Positions 16,335 to 25,796 of a stretch of DNA of 64,000 nt are shown here, piece by piece. The translations under genes and the position numbers were made by a program. Each line of letters opens with the position of its first letter. The first letter of the stretch is position 1. Source of the stretch: Pseudomonas sp. B21-028 (GTDB lineage Bacteria; Pseudomonadota; Gammaproteobacteria; Pseudomonadales; Pseudomonadaceae); assembly GCF_024749045.1 (NCBI RefSeq), contig NZ_CP087184.1:5890001-5954000 (forward strand), in the 5' to 3' direction. The notes beneath the pieces were generated by a model, which was not told the DNA's origin, did no database searches, and saw only the letters and a program-made list of their open reading frames with translations.

Positions 16335-18113
16335 TCAGAATTGCCCTGCTTCCAGCAGAAACAGCGACTCACTGCCCGCCTTCACCGAAGCGCTCAAGGA
16401 ATGGATCCGTGGCAGCAGGCGAGCGAAGTAGAACCGCGCAGTCCCCAGTTTGCTGGCGTAGAAGTCATCCTGGCCTTCCTTGCCCAGCGCCGCCTTGGCC
16501 ATCAACGCCCACATATAGGCGTAGGCGGTGTAACCGAATGCTTGCAGGTACTCCACCGACGCCGCGCCGATTTCGTTCGGGTTGCTTTTCGCCCGGTCCA
16601 GCAGCCAGTCGGTCAACTCATCGAGGGTACCGACAGCATCATTCAATGGCTTGGTGAACTCGGCCAGATCGCTGCTCGCGGTGGCGGTGAAGTGACGTAT
16701 TTCATCGGCGAACAGCTTGTAGAACGCGCCGCCGCTGCCGACGATCTTGCGCCCCACCAAGTCCAGCGCCTGGATACCGTTGGTGCCTTCGTAAATCTGG
16801 GTGATGCGGACATCACGCACCAACTGCTCCTGGCCCCACTCGCGAATGTAACCATGACCGCCGAAAATCTGCTGGCCATGCACGGTGGTTTCCAGGCCCA
16901 GGTCCGTCAGGAACGCCTTCGCCACTGGCGTCAGCAACGCAACCAGGTCTTCGGCGCGCTTGCGGGTGGTCGGGTCTTCGCTGAACTTGGCGGTATCCAG
17001 TTGCATCGCCACGTAGGTGGAGAATGCCCGGCCGCCTTCGTTCGAGGCTTTCATGGTCAGCAACATCCGCCGCACATCGGGATGGACGATGATCGGGTCG
17101 GCGACTTTGTCCTTGTTCTGCGCGCCGGTAGGGGAGCGGCTCTGCAAGCGGTCACGGGCGTATTCGATAGCATTCTGGTAGGAACGCTCTCCGGACGCCA
17201 GGCCTTGGATACCAACGCCCAGGCGCTCGTAGTTCATCATGGTGAACATTGCCGCCAGGCCTTTGTTCGGCTCGCCGACCAGATAGCCCACGGCTTCATC
17301 GAAGTTCATCACGCAGGTGGCAGACGCCTGGATGCCCATCTTGTGTTCGATCGCCCCGCAGTTGGCCGCGTTGCGCGCGCCCAGGCTGCCGTCGGTATTG
17401 ACCATGAACTTGGGCACCAGGAACAGTGAAATACCTTTCGGGCCGGCCGGCGCATCCGGTAATTTTGCCAGCACCAGATGAATGATGTTCTCGGTGAGGT
17501 CGTGTTCGCCGCCGGTGATGAAGATCTTGGTGCCGCTGACCTTGTAGGAGCCGTCGGCTTGGGGTTCGGCCTTGGTGCGAATGATCCCCAGGTCCGTACC
17601 GGCATGGGGTTCGGTCAGGCACATGGAGCCCGCCCAGATGCCGGCGTACATATTCGGCAGGTACGCCGCTTTCAATTCTTCGCTGGCGTGGGCATTGATC
17701 GACAGGCAAGCCCCGGCGGTCAGCATCGGATACAGACCGAAGGACAGGCTCGCGGAGTTGACCATTTCCTCGACCTGGGCCGAAACAGCCTTGGGCATGC
17801 CCATGCCGCCGTAGGCTGGATCGCCACCGACACCGACCCAACCGCCTTCAGCGTAAGTCTGGTAGGCCTGTGGGAAACCTGCTGGCGTGGTGACGGCACC
17901 GTCCGCCCAATGGCAGCCTTCTTCATCAGCAGCACGACTGAGGGGCGCAATGCTTTTGCCGGTGACTTTACCGGCTTCTTCCAGAATCGCTTCGACGGTT
18001 TCAGCGTCGACGGTCTCGGCCAGCGCCGGCAGCTCGGCCCAGAGTTTCGCGACCTCGAACACTTCATTGAGGACGAAGCGCATATCGCGCAGGGGCGCTT
18101 TGTAGTCAGCCAT
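16335..18113 (-). CDS. Acyl-CoA dehydrogenase (FadE2-like, PA0508 type)
   Basis: A 592-aa member of the large-type acyl-CoA dehydrogenases that introduce the first double bond in fatty acyl-CoA beta-oxidation. Typical segments are MADYKAPLRDMRFVLNEV at the start, CLTEPHAGTDLGIIRTKA (FAD/substrate region), GEHDLTENIIHLVLAKLPDA, and YIREWGQEQLVRDVRITQIY with the family EGTNGIQALDLVGRK. The start at 18113 matches the shared start of its two paralogues. Gene order matches P. aeruginosa PA0506-PA0508, where this position is held by a dehydrogenase for medium chains; chain-length choice here is inferred only. Confidence 0.9.
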   Translation of the reverse strand: MADYKAPLRDMRFVLNEVFEVAKLWAELPALAETVDAETVEAILEEAGKVTGKSIAPLSRAADEEGCHWADGAVTTPAGFPQAYQTYAEGGWVGVGGDPAYGGMGMPKAVSAQVEEMVNSASLSFGLYPMLTAGACLSINAHASEELKAAYLPNMYAGIWAGSMCLTEPHAGTDLGIIRTKAEPQADGSYKVSGTKIFITGGEHDLTENIIHLVLAKLPDAPAGPKGISLFLVPKFMVNTDGSLGARNAANCGAIEHKMGIQASATCVMNFDEAVGYLVGEPNKGLAAMFTMMNYERLGVGIQGLASGERSYQNAIEYARDRLQSRSPTGAQNKDKVADPIIVHPDVRRMLLTMKASNEGGRAFSTYVAMQLDTAKFSEDPTTRKRAEDLVALLTPVAKAFLTDLGLETTVHGQQIFGGHGYIREWGQEQLVRDVRITQIYEGTNGIQALDLVGRKIVGSGGAFYKLFADEIRHFTATASSDLAEFTKPLNDAVGTLDELTDWLLDRAKSNPNEIGAASVEYLQAFGYTAYAYMWALMAKAALGKEGQDDFYASKLGTARFYFARLLPRIHSLSASVKAGSESLFLLEAGQF

Positions 18114-18242
18114 GGCAAACCTCGCAGGATCTAAACAGTGGGTCCGTGGGGAAACGGTTTTCGCAGTGCTCGGAGTGTACCTCAACAACTTTTGCGACAC
18201 ATAGGGTCAACCCATGACTGTTTTGTTATTTTTAGTCACCAA

Positions 18243-18263
18243 TAAAGATCGCAGGCTCCTACA
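18243..18263. repeat. Single REP fragment, family 3
   Basis: AAAGATCGCAGGCTCCTACA recurs, with small changes, in the REP pair near 35.6 kb. It sits between two acyl-CoA dehydrogenase genes. Confidence 0.55.
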
Positions 18264-18314
18264 TGAAAATGCGCATCCCTTAGGAGCCTTTGATCTGTTG
18301 GCATTCCCTCAAAA

Positions 18315-20111
18315 TCAAAGAGCAAACAGCTCGGCCGGCAAACTCATTAGACAGTCACTCCCCGCCTCAATCGCGGCCCGATGGGCAGCCGTGCGCGGCA
18401 ACAGGCGCTTGAAGTAGAACTCGCAGGTCGCCAGTTTGCCTCGGCAGAAATCGGCATCGCCGCTACCACTGTCGAGTTGCGCCTGGGCCACCAGTGCCAT
18501 GCGCAACCACAGATAGGCCAGGATGATGTAACCGCTGTACATCAGATAATCCACGGAGGCGGCGCCCACTTCGTCCGGGTTCTTCATGGCGGCCATGCCG
18601 ACCTGGGTGGTCAGTTCGCCCCACTGCCGGTTGAGCCCGTCGAGTTGTGCGACGTAGTCCTTGAGCTGCGAGTGCCCGGTATTCGCGGCGCAGAATGTGT
18701 GGACGATCCTGGTGAACCCTCGCAGCAGCTTGCCCTGGCTGCCCAGCACCTTGCGCCCCAACAGGTCCAGGGCCTGGATACCATTGGTGCCTTCATAGAT
18801 CGGCGCGATGCGGCAGTCCCGCACCAACTGTTCCATCCCCCATTCGCGGATGAAACCGTGGCCGCCAAACACCTGCATGCCATGATTCGTCACCTCCAGT
18901 CCGGTCTCGGTCATGAAGGCTTTGCAGATCGGAGTGAGGAACGCCAGCAGATCCTCGGCCTCCTGACGGGCGCTTTCGTCGGCGCCCAGGTGCGCCGTGT
19001 CCAGCAGTTGCGCAGTGAAGTAGGTCAACGCCCGATTGCCTTCGTTGAAGGCTTTCATGGTCAACAACATCCTGCGCACATCGGGATGGACAATGATCGG
19101 ATCCGCGGCTTTCTCCGGTGCCTTGGGGCCGGTGAGCGAGCGCATCTGCAAACGGTCGTTGGCGTATCTGATCGCGCCCTGGAAGCTCGTCTCTCCCAGG
19201 CACAAGCCCTGCATGCCGGTGCCGAGCCGGGCATGATTCATCATGGTGAACATGCAGTTCAGGCCCTTGTTGGGCTCGCCGATAAGGAATCCCTTGGCGT
19301 CGTCGAAATTCAGGACGCAGGTGGCGGAAGCCTTGATACCCATCTTGTGTTCGATCGAACCGCAGGTCACGCCATTGCGTTCTCCCGCTTCGCCCGTAGC
19401 ATCGGGCAGGAACTTGGGCACGATGAACAACGAGATGCCCTTGGTGCCGGCGGGAGCGTCCGGCAGTTTGGCCAGCACCAGGTGAACGATGTTTTCACTC
19501 ATGTCGTGTTCACCGGCGGAAATGAAGATCTTGCTGCCGGAGATCCTGTAGCTGCCGTCGGCTTGAGGCGCGGCGCGGGTCTTGATGATGCCCAGGTCCG
19601 TGCCGCAATGGGCTTCGGTCAGGCACATGGTGCCGGTCCATTGGCCGGCGGTGAGCTTGCTCAGGTAGGTCTGTTTCTGCTCTTCGGTGCCGTGGGCGTG
19701 AATGGCCGACATGGCGCCGTGGGTCAGGCCCGGGTACATGCCCCAGGACGTGTTGCTGGACGCGATCATTTCACTGATGACCAGGCCCAGGGAACCGGGC
19801 AGGCCCTGGCCGCCATAGGCCGGATCGGCGGCCAACCCGTGCCAGCCGCCCTCCACGTACTGTGCGAAAGCTTCTTTGAAACCTGTAGGCGTGGTCACCA
19901 CACCGTTGTCGAAATGGCAGCCCTCTTCGTCTCCGGAACGATTGAGCGGCGCCAGTACGTTCTCACAGAAACGCGCACCTTCCTCGAGGATCGCGTTGAC
20001 CATGTCCGGGCTGGCATCGCTGGCCCCCAGTTCGGCATAACGGCCATGGAAATCGAAAACGTGGTCGATCAGGAAGCGCATGTCGCGCAGGGGAGCTTTG
20101 TACTCGGGCAT
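18315..20111 (-). CDS. Acyl-CoA dehydrogenase (PA0507 type)
   Basis: A 598-aa paralogue of the neighbouring dehydrogenases, with MPEYKAPLRDMRFLIDHVF at the start, CLTEAHCGTDLGIIKTRA, GEHDMSENIVHLVLAKLPDA and GMQVFGGHGFIREWGMEQ. It is translated from ATG 20111. It lies about 200 bp from the next dehydrogenase, with a REP fragment between, so the two may be separately transcribed. Substrate range cannot be read from the sequence. Confidence 0.9.
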   Translation of the reverse strand: MPEYKAPLRDMRFLIDHVFDFHGRYAELGASDASPDMVNAILEEGARFCENVLAPLNRSGDEEGCHFDNGVVTTPTGFKEAFAQYVEGGWHGLAADPAYGGQGLPGSLGLVISEMIASSNTSWGMYPGLTHGAMSAIHAHGTEEQKQTYLSKLTAGQWTGTMCLTEAHCGTDLGIIKTRAAPQADGSYRISGSKIFISAGEHDMSENIVHLVLAKLPDAPAGTKGISLFIVPKFLPDATGEAGERNGVTCGSIEHKMGIKASATCVLNFDDAKGFLIGEPNKGLNCMFTMMNHARLGTGMQGLCLGETSFQGAIRYANDRLQMRSLTGPKAPEKAADPIIVHPDVRRMLLTMKAFNEGNRALTYFTAQLLDTAHLGADESARQEAEDLLAFLTPICKAFMTETGLEVTNHGMQVFGGHGFIREWGMEQLVRDCRIAPIYEGTNGIQALDLLGRKVLGSQGKLLRGFTRIVHTFCAANTGHSQLKDYVAQLDGLNRQWGELTTQVGMAAMKNPDEVGAASVDYLMYSGYIILAYLWLRMALVAQAQLDSGSGDADFCRGKLATCEFYFKRLLPRTAAHRAAIEAGSDCLMSLPAELFAL

Positions 20112-20202
20112 GGTGGTTTTCTCCGGTAGCAGATCGTTCAAACCTACTGCCGGCCACCGGGGCTCACAATCACAGTCCAGACGCTGAATGCGCCGTCATC
20201 AC

Positions 20203-21528
20203 TCAACCCGCGGCGGCTTCCATGCGTACCGCGCCACGGCGGTTCTGACCAAAGGCAATCACACAGTTGCGTCCGGCGCCCTTGGCGTTGTAGAGGGCCT
20301 GGTCGGCGGACTTGAGGACTTCTTCAGGGGTACGCTGCTCGAGGCGTTCCGCGACGCCGATGCTGACCGTTACCGACACGCTGGATGCACCCGCCCCGGA
20401 GCGGCGCTGGCGACCTTGTTGGTCATCCTGGGGGCGATTGTCCGGATTGCGCAGTTGGATGCTGTAGGTCTCGATGGACTGGCGGATGACCTCAAGATGA
20501 GGCATGCACTCGTCAATGGTTTTGCCTGCAAACACCAACGCAAATTCCTCGCCACCGTAGCGATAAGCCCGACCGCCGCCACCGATTTTCGACAGCTTGC
20601 TGGCCACCAGGCGCAGCACTTGGTCGCCCACGTCGTGACCATGGGTGTCGTTGAATTTCTTGAAGTGGTCCACATCGCTCATGGCCAACACATAGTTGCG
20701 ACCCAGCCGCTGCATGCGCTCATTCAGCGCTCGCCGTCCCGGCAAGCCGGTCAGTTCATCACGAAACGCCATCTGATAGGCCTCATGGGCAACCGCCGCC
20801 GCAATCATCAGCATCACCTGGCTGCACATGATGTTCAGGGTGAAGGGCAGGATGAAGGTTTTCGGCAACATCCAGAACAGCCCCAGCACGCCCACCAATT
20901 GCGCGGCATGCAGGGGCCGGGGATTGCGCCAGTATTGCCATGACAGCAACAGGAATACGCCGAGGAACACCGGGTAGGACAATTGGATCAGGCTCATCCA
21001 GGCGCCATGCAGCGCCGGCCAGCGGATCTCCGAAAGCCACAGCAACAAGGCTTGGGGAAAACTCTGCTCCAAGGCCAATGCCACACCGCCAAAGGCCAAT
21101 AGCATCGCGAAACGCGCCACCATGTCCTGGAACAGATGGGTACGCTCCTGCCACGCCGCGAACAGGCCAAACAACAACGGCAGCAACAGGCAGACCAGGT
21201 GAAATACCACGGCGGCGTCTTCGCGCACCTTGCCATTGTCCCGGTAGAAATCGGTCTGTGTGTCCAACAGGAAGTAGCCGATGTACACCGTGACCATCAA
21301 AAACAGCTCGCGTTGACGTCGATAAACCGCGCAGTACGCGCCGCCCAACAGCAACACCAGGGTAGGAAGAACGTTGAACAACGAGGTGAAGAAGACGTTG
21401 AGATCCTTGACGTAGGCAGCCGCAAGCCCCGCCAGCAACAGCAACAGCGAAGGTAGGAAATGACTGAAACGTACAGCGGAAGAACGCGGCAAGGGTAAAG
21501 CTCCAACCCGGCTGATCAAAGATGGCAT
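20203..21528 (-). CDS. Membrane diguanylate cyclase (GGDEF)
   Basis: A 441-aa protein with about seven to eight hydrophobic helices in the first 240 residues and a C-terminal GGDEF domain. The active-site loop reads YRYGGEEFALVF, a functional variant; FRDELTGLPGRRALNERM and DVDHFKKFNDTHGHDVGDQVL are also intact. No RxxD inhibitory site is seen at the usual place just upstream of GGEEF. It should make cyclic di-GMP in response to a membrane signal. It interrupts what is otherwise a conserved run of acyl-CoA dehydrogenase genes. Confidence 0.9.
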   Translation of the reverse strand: MPSLISRVGALPLPRSSAVRFSHFLPSLLLLLAGLAAAYVKDLNVFFTSLFNVLPTLVLLLGGAYCAVYRRQRELFLMVTVYIGYFLLDTQTDFYRDNGKVREDAAVVFHLVCLLLPLLFGLFAAWQERTHLFQDMVARFAMLLAFGGVALALEQSFPQALLLWLSEIRWPALHGAWMSLIQLSYPVFLGVFLLLSWQYWRNPRPLHAAQLVGVLGLFWMLPKTFILPFTLNIMCSQVMLMIAAAVAHEAYQMAFRDELTGLPGRRALNERMQRLGRNYVLAMSDVDHFKKFNDTHGHDVGDQVLRLVASKLSKIGGGGRAYRYGGEEFALVFAGKTIDECMPHLEVIRQSIETYSIQLRNPDNRPQDDQQGRQRRSGAGASSVSVTVSIGVAERLEQRTPEEVLKSADQALYNAKGAGRNCVIAFGQNRRGAVRMEAAAG

Positions 21529-21662
21529 TGTGCCTGCTATTAGAGCAATAAGGCACGAGAGACGTGACAGATGTCACACTGCCATCGCTGTAACGGCAGG
21601 AGGGAATATTTTCTTAGGGCTGGGCTGGATGAATATTGTTTCAGAATCACCGCGTAACCCTA

Positions 21663-21749
21663 TGGTAGCGAGCCTGCTCGCGATAGCGGTATATCAGACA
21701 GTATCTTTGTCGACTGACACACCGCATCGCGAGCAGGCTCGCTCCCACA
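21663..21749. repeat. REPIN, family 1, with decayed left arm
   Basis: The right arm ATCGCGAGC...GCTCCCACA is intact, while the left arm begins TGGTAGCGAGC instead of TGTGGGAGCGAGC. Confidence 0.8.
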
Positions 21750-21768
21750 AGTTTGTGTGACGGACATG

Positions 21769-21807
21769 AAAAAAGCCGCTGCGTCCCGAAGGAGGCAGCG
21801 GCTTTTA
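21769..21807 (-). terminator. Terminator of the FadE1-like gene
   Basis: AAAAGCCGCTGC and GCAGCGGCTTTT form a 12-bp stem 19 bp after the dehydrogenase stop, with TTTTTT on the minus strand. Confidence 0.85.
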
Positions 21808-21825
21808 GGAAGAACCGCCTAAGGC

Positions 21826-23631
21826 TTAGTAACCCAGTGCGAAGTCTTCTTCTTTCATGTCCATCAGGTTATTGGCACCCGACAACATCGCAGCCACGTG
21901 GGTACGGGTGCGCGGCAGGATGCGCTGGAAGTAGAAGCGCGCCGTCTGCAGCTTGGCGGTGTAGAAGGCTTCTTCGGTGGTGCCGGCAGCCAGTTTTTCC
22001 GCCGCCAGACGCGCCATGTCGGCCCAGAAGTAGGCCAGGCAGGCGTAGCCGGAGTACATCAGGTAGTCCACCGAAGCGGCGCCGACTTCTTCGCGGTCTT
22101 TCATGGCTGCCATGCCGACCTTCATGGTCAGCTCGCCCCATTCCTTGTTCAGCGCGGCCAACGGCCCGACGAACTCCTTGACCGCTTCGTTGCCTTCGTT
22201 GCCCTGGCAGAACTTGTGGACGATCTTGGTGAAGCTCTTGAGCGCTTCGCCCTGGGTCATCAAGACCTTGCGGCCCAGCAGGTCGAGGGCCTGGATGCCG
22301 GTGGTGCCTTCGTACAGCATCGAGATGCGGCTGTCGCGAACGTTCTGCTCCATGCCCCACTCGGCGATGAAGCCGTGGCCGCCATAGATCTGCACGCCGT
22401 GGTTGGCCGATTCGAAGCCGACCTCGGTCATGAACGCTTTGGCGATCGGCGTCATGAACGCCAACAGCGCATCGGCTTTTTTCTTCTCTTCTTCATCGAC
22501 GCCGTACTTGACGATGTCGACCTGCTTGGCGGTGAAGTAGACCATCGCCCGGTTACCTTCGGCGAAGGCCTTCATGGTCAGCAACATGCGGCGCACGTCG
22601 GGGTGCACGATGATCGGGTCGGCAGGCTTGTCCGGCGCTTTCGGGCCAGTCAGGGAACGCATCTGCAGGCGGTCACGAGCGTATTTCAGGCCGCCCTGAA
22701 AACCGATTTCAGCGTGGGCCAGGCCTTGCAACGCGGTGCCCAGGCGTGCGGTGTTCATGAAGGTGAACATGCAGTTCAGGCCTTTGTTCGCCGGGCCGAT
22801 CAGGAAACCGGTGGCCGCGTCGAAGTTCATCACGCAGGTCGCGTTGCCGTGGATGCCCATCTTGTGTTCGATCGAACCACAGCTCACCGCGTTGCGCTGG
22901 CCGATGGTACCGTCGGCGTTAGGCAGGAACTTGGGCACGATGAACAGCGAAATGCCCTTGGTACCGGCCGGAGCGTCCGGCAGGCGTGCCAGGACGATGT
23001 GGACGATGTTGTCGGCCATGTCGTGTTCGCCGGCCGAAATGAAGATCTTGGTGCCGGTCACTTTGTAGGAACCGTCGGCCTGTGGCTCGGCCTTGGTGCG
23101 CAGCATGCCCAGGTCGGTGCCGCAGTGGGGTTCGGTCAGGCACATGGTGCCGGTCCATTCACCGGACACCAGCTTGGTCAGGTAGGCGTCTTGCTGCTCA
23201 GGCGTACCGTGCTCGGAAATGGTGTTCATCGCGCCATGGGACAGGCCCGGGTACATGCCCCACGACCAGTTGGCTTCGCCGACCATTTCGCTGACGGCCA
23301 GGCCCAGCGACTCCGGCAGGCCTTGGCCACCATGCTCAACGTCATGGGCCAGGCTTGGCCAGCCGCCTTCGACGAATTGCTTGTAGGCTTCCTTGAACCC
23401 GCTCGGGGTTTTCACACCGGACTCGCTCCAAGTACAGCCTTCGGTGTCACCCACGCGGTTCAGCGGCGCCAGCACCTGCTCACAAAACTTGGCGCCTTCT
23501 TCGAGAATGGCGTCAACCATGTCCGGAGTTGCGTCCTGGCAAGCCGGAAGGCTCTGATAATGCGCTTCATAGCCAAGCAGTTCGTCACGAACGAAGCGAA
23601 TATCACGCAAGGGGGCCTTGTAGTCAGGCAT
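21826..23631 (-). CDS. Acyl-CoA dehydrogenase (FadE1-like, PA0506 type)
   Basis: A 601-aa acyl-CoA dehydrogenase beginning MPDYKAPLRDIRFVRDELL, with CLTEPHCGTDLGMLRTKA, GEHDMADNIVHIVLARLPDA, and GVQIYGGHGFIAEWGMEQ, then LYEGTTGIQALDLLGRK. It is the ortholog by position of P. aeruginosa PA0506, a long-chain enzyme (FadE1) under fatty-acid control. The start at 23631 is shared with its paralogues. An overlapping pair of PsrA-type sites lies 61-88 bp upstream and a strong terminator follows, so it is probably a single-gene transcript. Confidence 0.92.
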   Translation of the reverse strand: MPDYKAPLRDIRFVRDELLGYEAHYQSLPACQDATPDMVDAILEEGAKFCEQVLAPLNRVGDTEGCTWSESGVKTPSGFKEAYKQFVEGGWPSLAHDVEHGGQGLPESLGLAVSEMVGEANWSWGMYPGLSHGAMNTISEHGTPEQQDAYLTKLVSGEWTGTMCLTEPHCGTDLGMLRTKAEPQADGSYKVTGTKIFISAGEHDMADNIVHIVLARLPDAPAGTKGISLFIVPKFLPNADGTIGQRNAVSCGSIEHKMGIHGNATCVMNFDAATGFLIGPANKGLNCMFTFMNTARLGTALQGLAHAEIGFQGGLKYARDRLQMRSLTGPKAPDKPADPIIVHPDVRRMLLTMKAFAEGNRAMVYFTAKQVDIVKYGVDEEEKKKADALLAFMTPIAKAFMTEVGFESANHGVQIYGGHGFIAEWGMEQNVRDSRISMLYEGTTGIQALDLLGRKVLMTQGEALKSFTKIVHKFCQGNEGNEAVKEFVGPLAALNKEWGELTMKVGMAAMKDREEVGAASVDYLMYSGYACLAYFWADMARLAAEKLAAGTTEEAFYTAKLQTARFYFQRILPRTRTHVAAMLSGANNLMDMKEEDFALGY

Positions 23632-23691
23632 AGCGATAACCTCTGCTGATGTAACCGGGGATGAACGACCGCATGGATTTATTGTGACGGT

Positions 23692-23719
23692 CAAACAGTT
23701 GTTTGAAACATACGTTTAC
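23692..23719 (-). promoter_or_regulatory. Overlapping PsrA-type operator pair
   Basis: CAAAC-AGTT-GTTTG at 23692-23705 fits the PsrA pattern (G/C)AAAC-N2-4-GTTT(G/C) exactly. A second copy, GAAAC-ATAC-GTTTA, starts at the last base of the first and runs to 23718. PsrA is the Pseudomonas fatty-acid-responsive TetR repressor of beta-oxidation genes. Confidence 0.65.
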
Positions 23720-23856
23720 GCCCAAACCTTGTCAAGCGTCGATCCTTTGCCGTTCGTCATCGTCACATCAAAAAATGTCAGGTACGTGCGTCCGGCGCGG
23801 TATACATCCACAGCGTGTGCAGAAAAAGATTAGTTGAGCATGAAGGAGCCAGAGAC

Positions 23857-23884
23857 GAAAACGCCGCGAATAATCGCGGCGTTC
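23857..23884 (-). terminator. Terminator after the small rod-like gene
   Basis: AACGCCGCGA and TCGCGGCGTT form a 10-bp stem with a four-base loop, followed by TTTTCG on the minus strand; it lies 20 bp past the stop. Confidence 0.8.
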
Positions 23885-23904
23885 TTGCAATCGGGAATTC
23901 AAGC

Positions 23905-24201
23905 TCAGGCGAAGGTATCGATCAACGTACCCAGCATCTCGTCGGATGCCTTGGCCACATTCACGCCTGCCTGTACCTGGAACTTGCCCTGGGCCATTTC
24001 AACCATGTTGCTGGCCAGGTCCGATTGCTGGCTGCGATCCACTGACCGCAGGCGATCGACCTGGACCTCGGACGACTGGCTGGTAACCGCACGCTCAATG
24101 GTGTTGTTGGCGATCTGGGAAGAGGCCTGATCGACGCGGTTCTGCCCTGTCTGAATAGTGCTCAGACCGGCATAGAATGCGGTATTTCCTGAGATTTCCA
24201 T
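23905..24201 (-). CDS. Small protein resembling the terminal helices of flagellar rod proteins
   Basis: A 98-aa protein from ATG 24201, beginning MEISGNTAFYAGLSTIQTG. Its N-terminal helix (QNRVDQASSQIANNTIE) and C-terminal helix (MVEMAQGKFQVQAGVNVAKA, then LIDTF) resemble the D0 helices of FlgC-type rod proteins (LxxxxxxLxVxAxNxAN and MVxxxxxxRxYxANVxxxxx), but no middle domain is present. The homologous position in P. aeruginosa holds the uncharacterised PA0505. There are no flagellar genes nearby, no signal peptide, and its own terminator. Function is unknown; the resemblance may be to general amphipathic helix heptads only. Confidence 0.7.
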   Translation of the reverse strand: MEISGNTAFYAGLSTIQTGQNRVDQASSQIANNTIERAVTSQSSEVQVDRLRSVDRSQQSDLASNMVEMAQGKFQVQAGVNVAKASDEMLGTLIDTFA

Positions 24202-24306
24202 GGCAAGGCTCGTTTCTTGAAGGGTCGACGGAGCCATTGAATCAGAAGCAGTAGGAAAAGGCCCGACAAAAACACTAATGGCACAGTGCCTTGTTATAGA
24301 CAAACC

Positions 24307-24987
24307 CTAATCCAGCAGATCCAGATGCAGGTACCCGGCCACGGCGTCCGCCGTCACGCCCTTGATTCGTGGTACCCGGCCCAGGCACGGCGCCGGAAGG
24401 CGTTCGGCAAGCGTGGCGAGGTTTTCCTCCAGGCGCGACGTCTTGGGGTCGATGATATTCGCCACCCAACCGGCCAATTGCAGGCCATCCCGGGCAATGG
24501 CTTCGGCGGTGAGCAACGCGTGACTGATACAACCCAGCCGCACCCCCACCACCAGGATCACCGGCAGACTCAAGGCAATTGCCAGGTCCGAGAGATTGTC
24601 CTGATCGGCCAACGGAACGCGCCAGCCGCCCGCGCCTTCAATCAAGGTGAAATCCGCTTGCAGCGCCAGCACGTCACGCATCGGCCCCAACAACGACTGC
24701 ACCGTCAACGCCACGCCGGCTTCCCGGGCCGCCAGATGCGGCGCGATGGCCGGCTCGAACGCCACCGGGTTGACCTGGGCATAGGTCAGTGGCAGCGAGC
24801 ACTCGGCGAGCAGGGCCAGGGCGTCGGCATTGCGCAGGCCTTTGGGCGTGACCTCGCAACCGGAGGCCACGGGCTTGCCGGCGGCTGTGCTCATGCCGGC
24901 CTGTCGTGCGGCGTGCAGCAGGCCGGCCGCAACGGTGGTCTTGCCCACGTCGGTGTCGGTGCCGGTGATGAAGTAAGCCTGGCTCAT
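24307..24987 (-). CDS. bioD: Dethiobiotin synthetase
   Basis: A 226-aa ATP-dependent carboxylase that closes the ureido ring of dethiobiotin. The P-loop is [10 protein letters not shown] (9-18), with KPVASGCE after it and [20 protein letters not shown] as the second nucleotide and substrate region. It starts at ATG 24987, overlapping the bioC stop as ATGA, and is the last gene of bioBFHCD. Confidence 0.95.
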   Translation of the reverse strand: MSQAYFITGTDTDVGKTTVAAGLLHAARQAGMSTAAGKPVASGCEVTPKGLRNADALALLAECSLPLTYAQVNPVAFEPAIAPHLAAREAGVALTVQSLLGPMRDVLALQADFTLIEGAGGWRVPLADQDNLSDLAIALSLPVILVVGVRLGCISHALLTAEAIARDGLQLAGWVANIIDPKTSRLEENLATLAERLPAPCLGRVPRIKGVTADAVAGYLHLDLLD

Positions 24988-25796
24988 AGGGGTTTCTCCA
25001 GCACGGCGTAGACCACCTGATAGGTTCCGGGCAACCCTTCTCCCCGGCGAAATTGCTCGTAGGCTTCAATCATCCCCAGGATCCTCGCTCTGCCGGTCAA
25101 CCCTCCCGGGCGGCCGGGATTCAGATTATGGGCGCCGAGGGATTTCAATTCATGGGTCAGGCTGCGGACGTCGGGGTAATACAACACATGGGGACGGTTC
25201 TCGAGGCTGACGACCTTCAACCCGCTTTCCGTGCACAGCTGTCGATAGGTTTCGAATTCCCGGAACCGGTTGACGTGCACCAGGCCGTCCACCTGACGCC
25301 AGCTATCGCGCAACTCGTACAGCGTACCGACGCAGAGGCTGGTAAAGGCAAAGACCCCGCCCGGTTTCAATACACGATGCGCCTCGCTCAGCACCGAGGC
25401 GAAATCCGCACACCACTGCACCGCAAGGCTGGAAAACACCAGGTCGCAGCTCGACGCCAGCAAGGGCAAGCGCTCCGCGTCACCGGCCAGGAAATGCGCA
25501 GCCCCGCCCTGAGGGCGGGCATGACTGAGCATCCCTTCAGCGATATCCAGCGCAACACCGCCCGCCACGCCGAAGCGCGCGCCCAGCGCCCGGGTGAAGT
25601 GACCGGTGCCGCACCCCACGTCCATCCAGCGTCCCGGCATGAACGGGGCAGGTAACTGCTCCAGCAACTGCTGGCCCACGTCGCGCTGCAATTCGGCCAC
25701 GCTGTCATAGCTGGCCGCCGCCCGGGAAAACGAAGCCGCTACCTGACGCTTGTCGGGCAAGGCGCCGGGCAATTTGGGAAGGGACAAATCAGTCAT
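24984..25796 (-). CDS. bioC: Malonyl-ACP O-methyltransferase
   Basis: A 270-aa SAM methyltransferase that caps malonyl-ACP as the methyl ester, letting fatty acid synthase build the pimeloyl chain. Motif I is [15 protein letters not shown] (58-72). The later [14 protein letters not shown] and [17 protein letters not shown] are typical of BioC. The start ATG 25796 overlaps the end of bioH by 8 bp, consistent with translational coupling; a longer frame upstream runs through bioH and is not supported. Confidence 0.93.
   Translation of the reverse strand: MTDLSLPKLPGALPDKRQVAASFSRAAASYDSVAELQRDVGQQLLEQLPAPFMPGRWMDVGCGTGHFTRALGARFGVAGGVALDIAEGMLSHARPQGGAAHFLAGDAERLPLLASSCDLVFSSLAVQWCADFASVLSEAHRVLKPGGVFAFTSLCVGTLYELRDSWRQVDGLVHVNRFREFETYRQLCTESGLKVVSLENRPHVLYYPDVRSLTHELKSLGAHNLNPGRPGGLTGRARILGMIEAYEQFRRGEGLPGTYQVVYAVLEKPL

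Noticed and set aside
18141..18162. A PsrA site before the PA0508-type dehydrogenase
   Set aside because: GAAAC-G-GTTTT has too short a spacer and a mismatch at the end.
18381..23649. Open frames of about 582 aa on the plus strand opposite two acyl-CoA dehydrogenases
   Set aside because: They are antisense shadows of conserved genes, similar to each other only because the dehydrogenases are paralogues.
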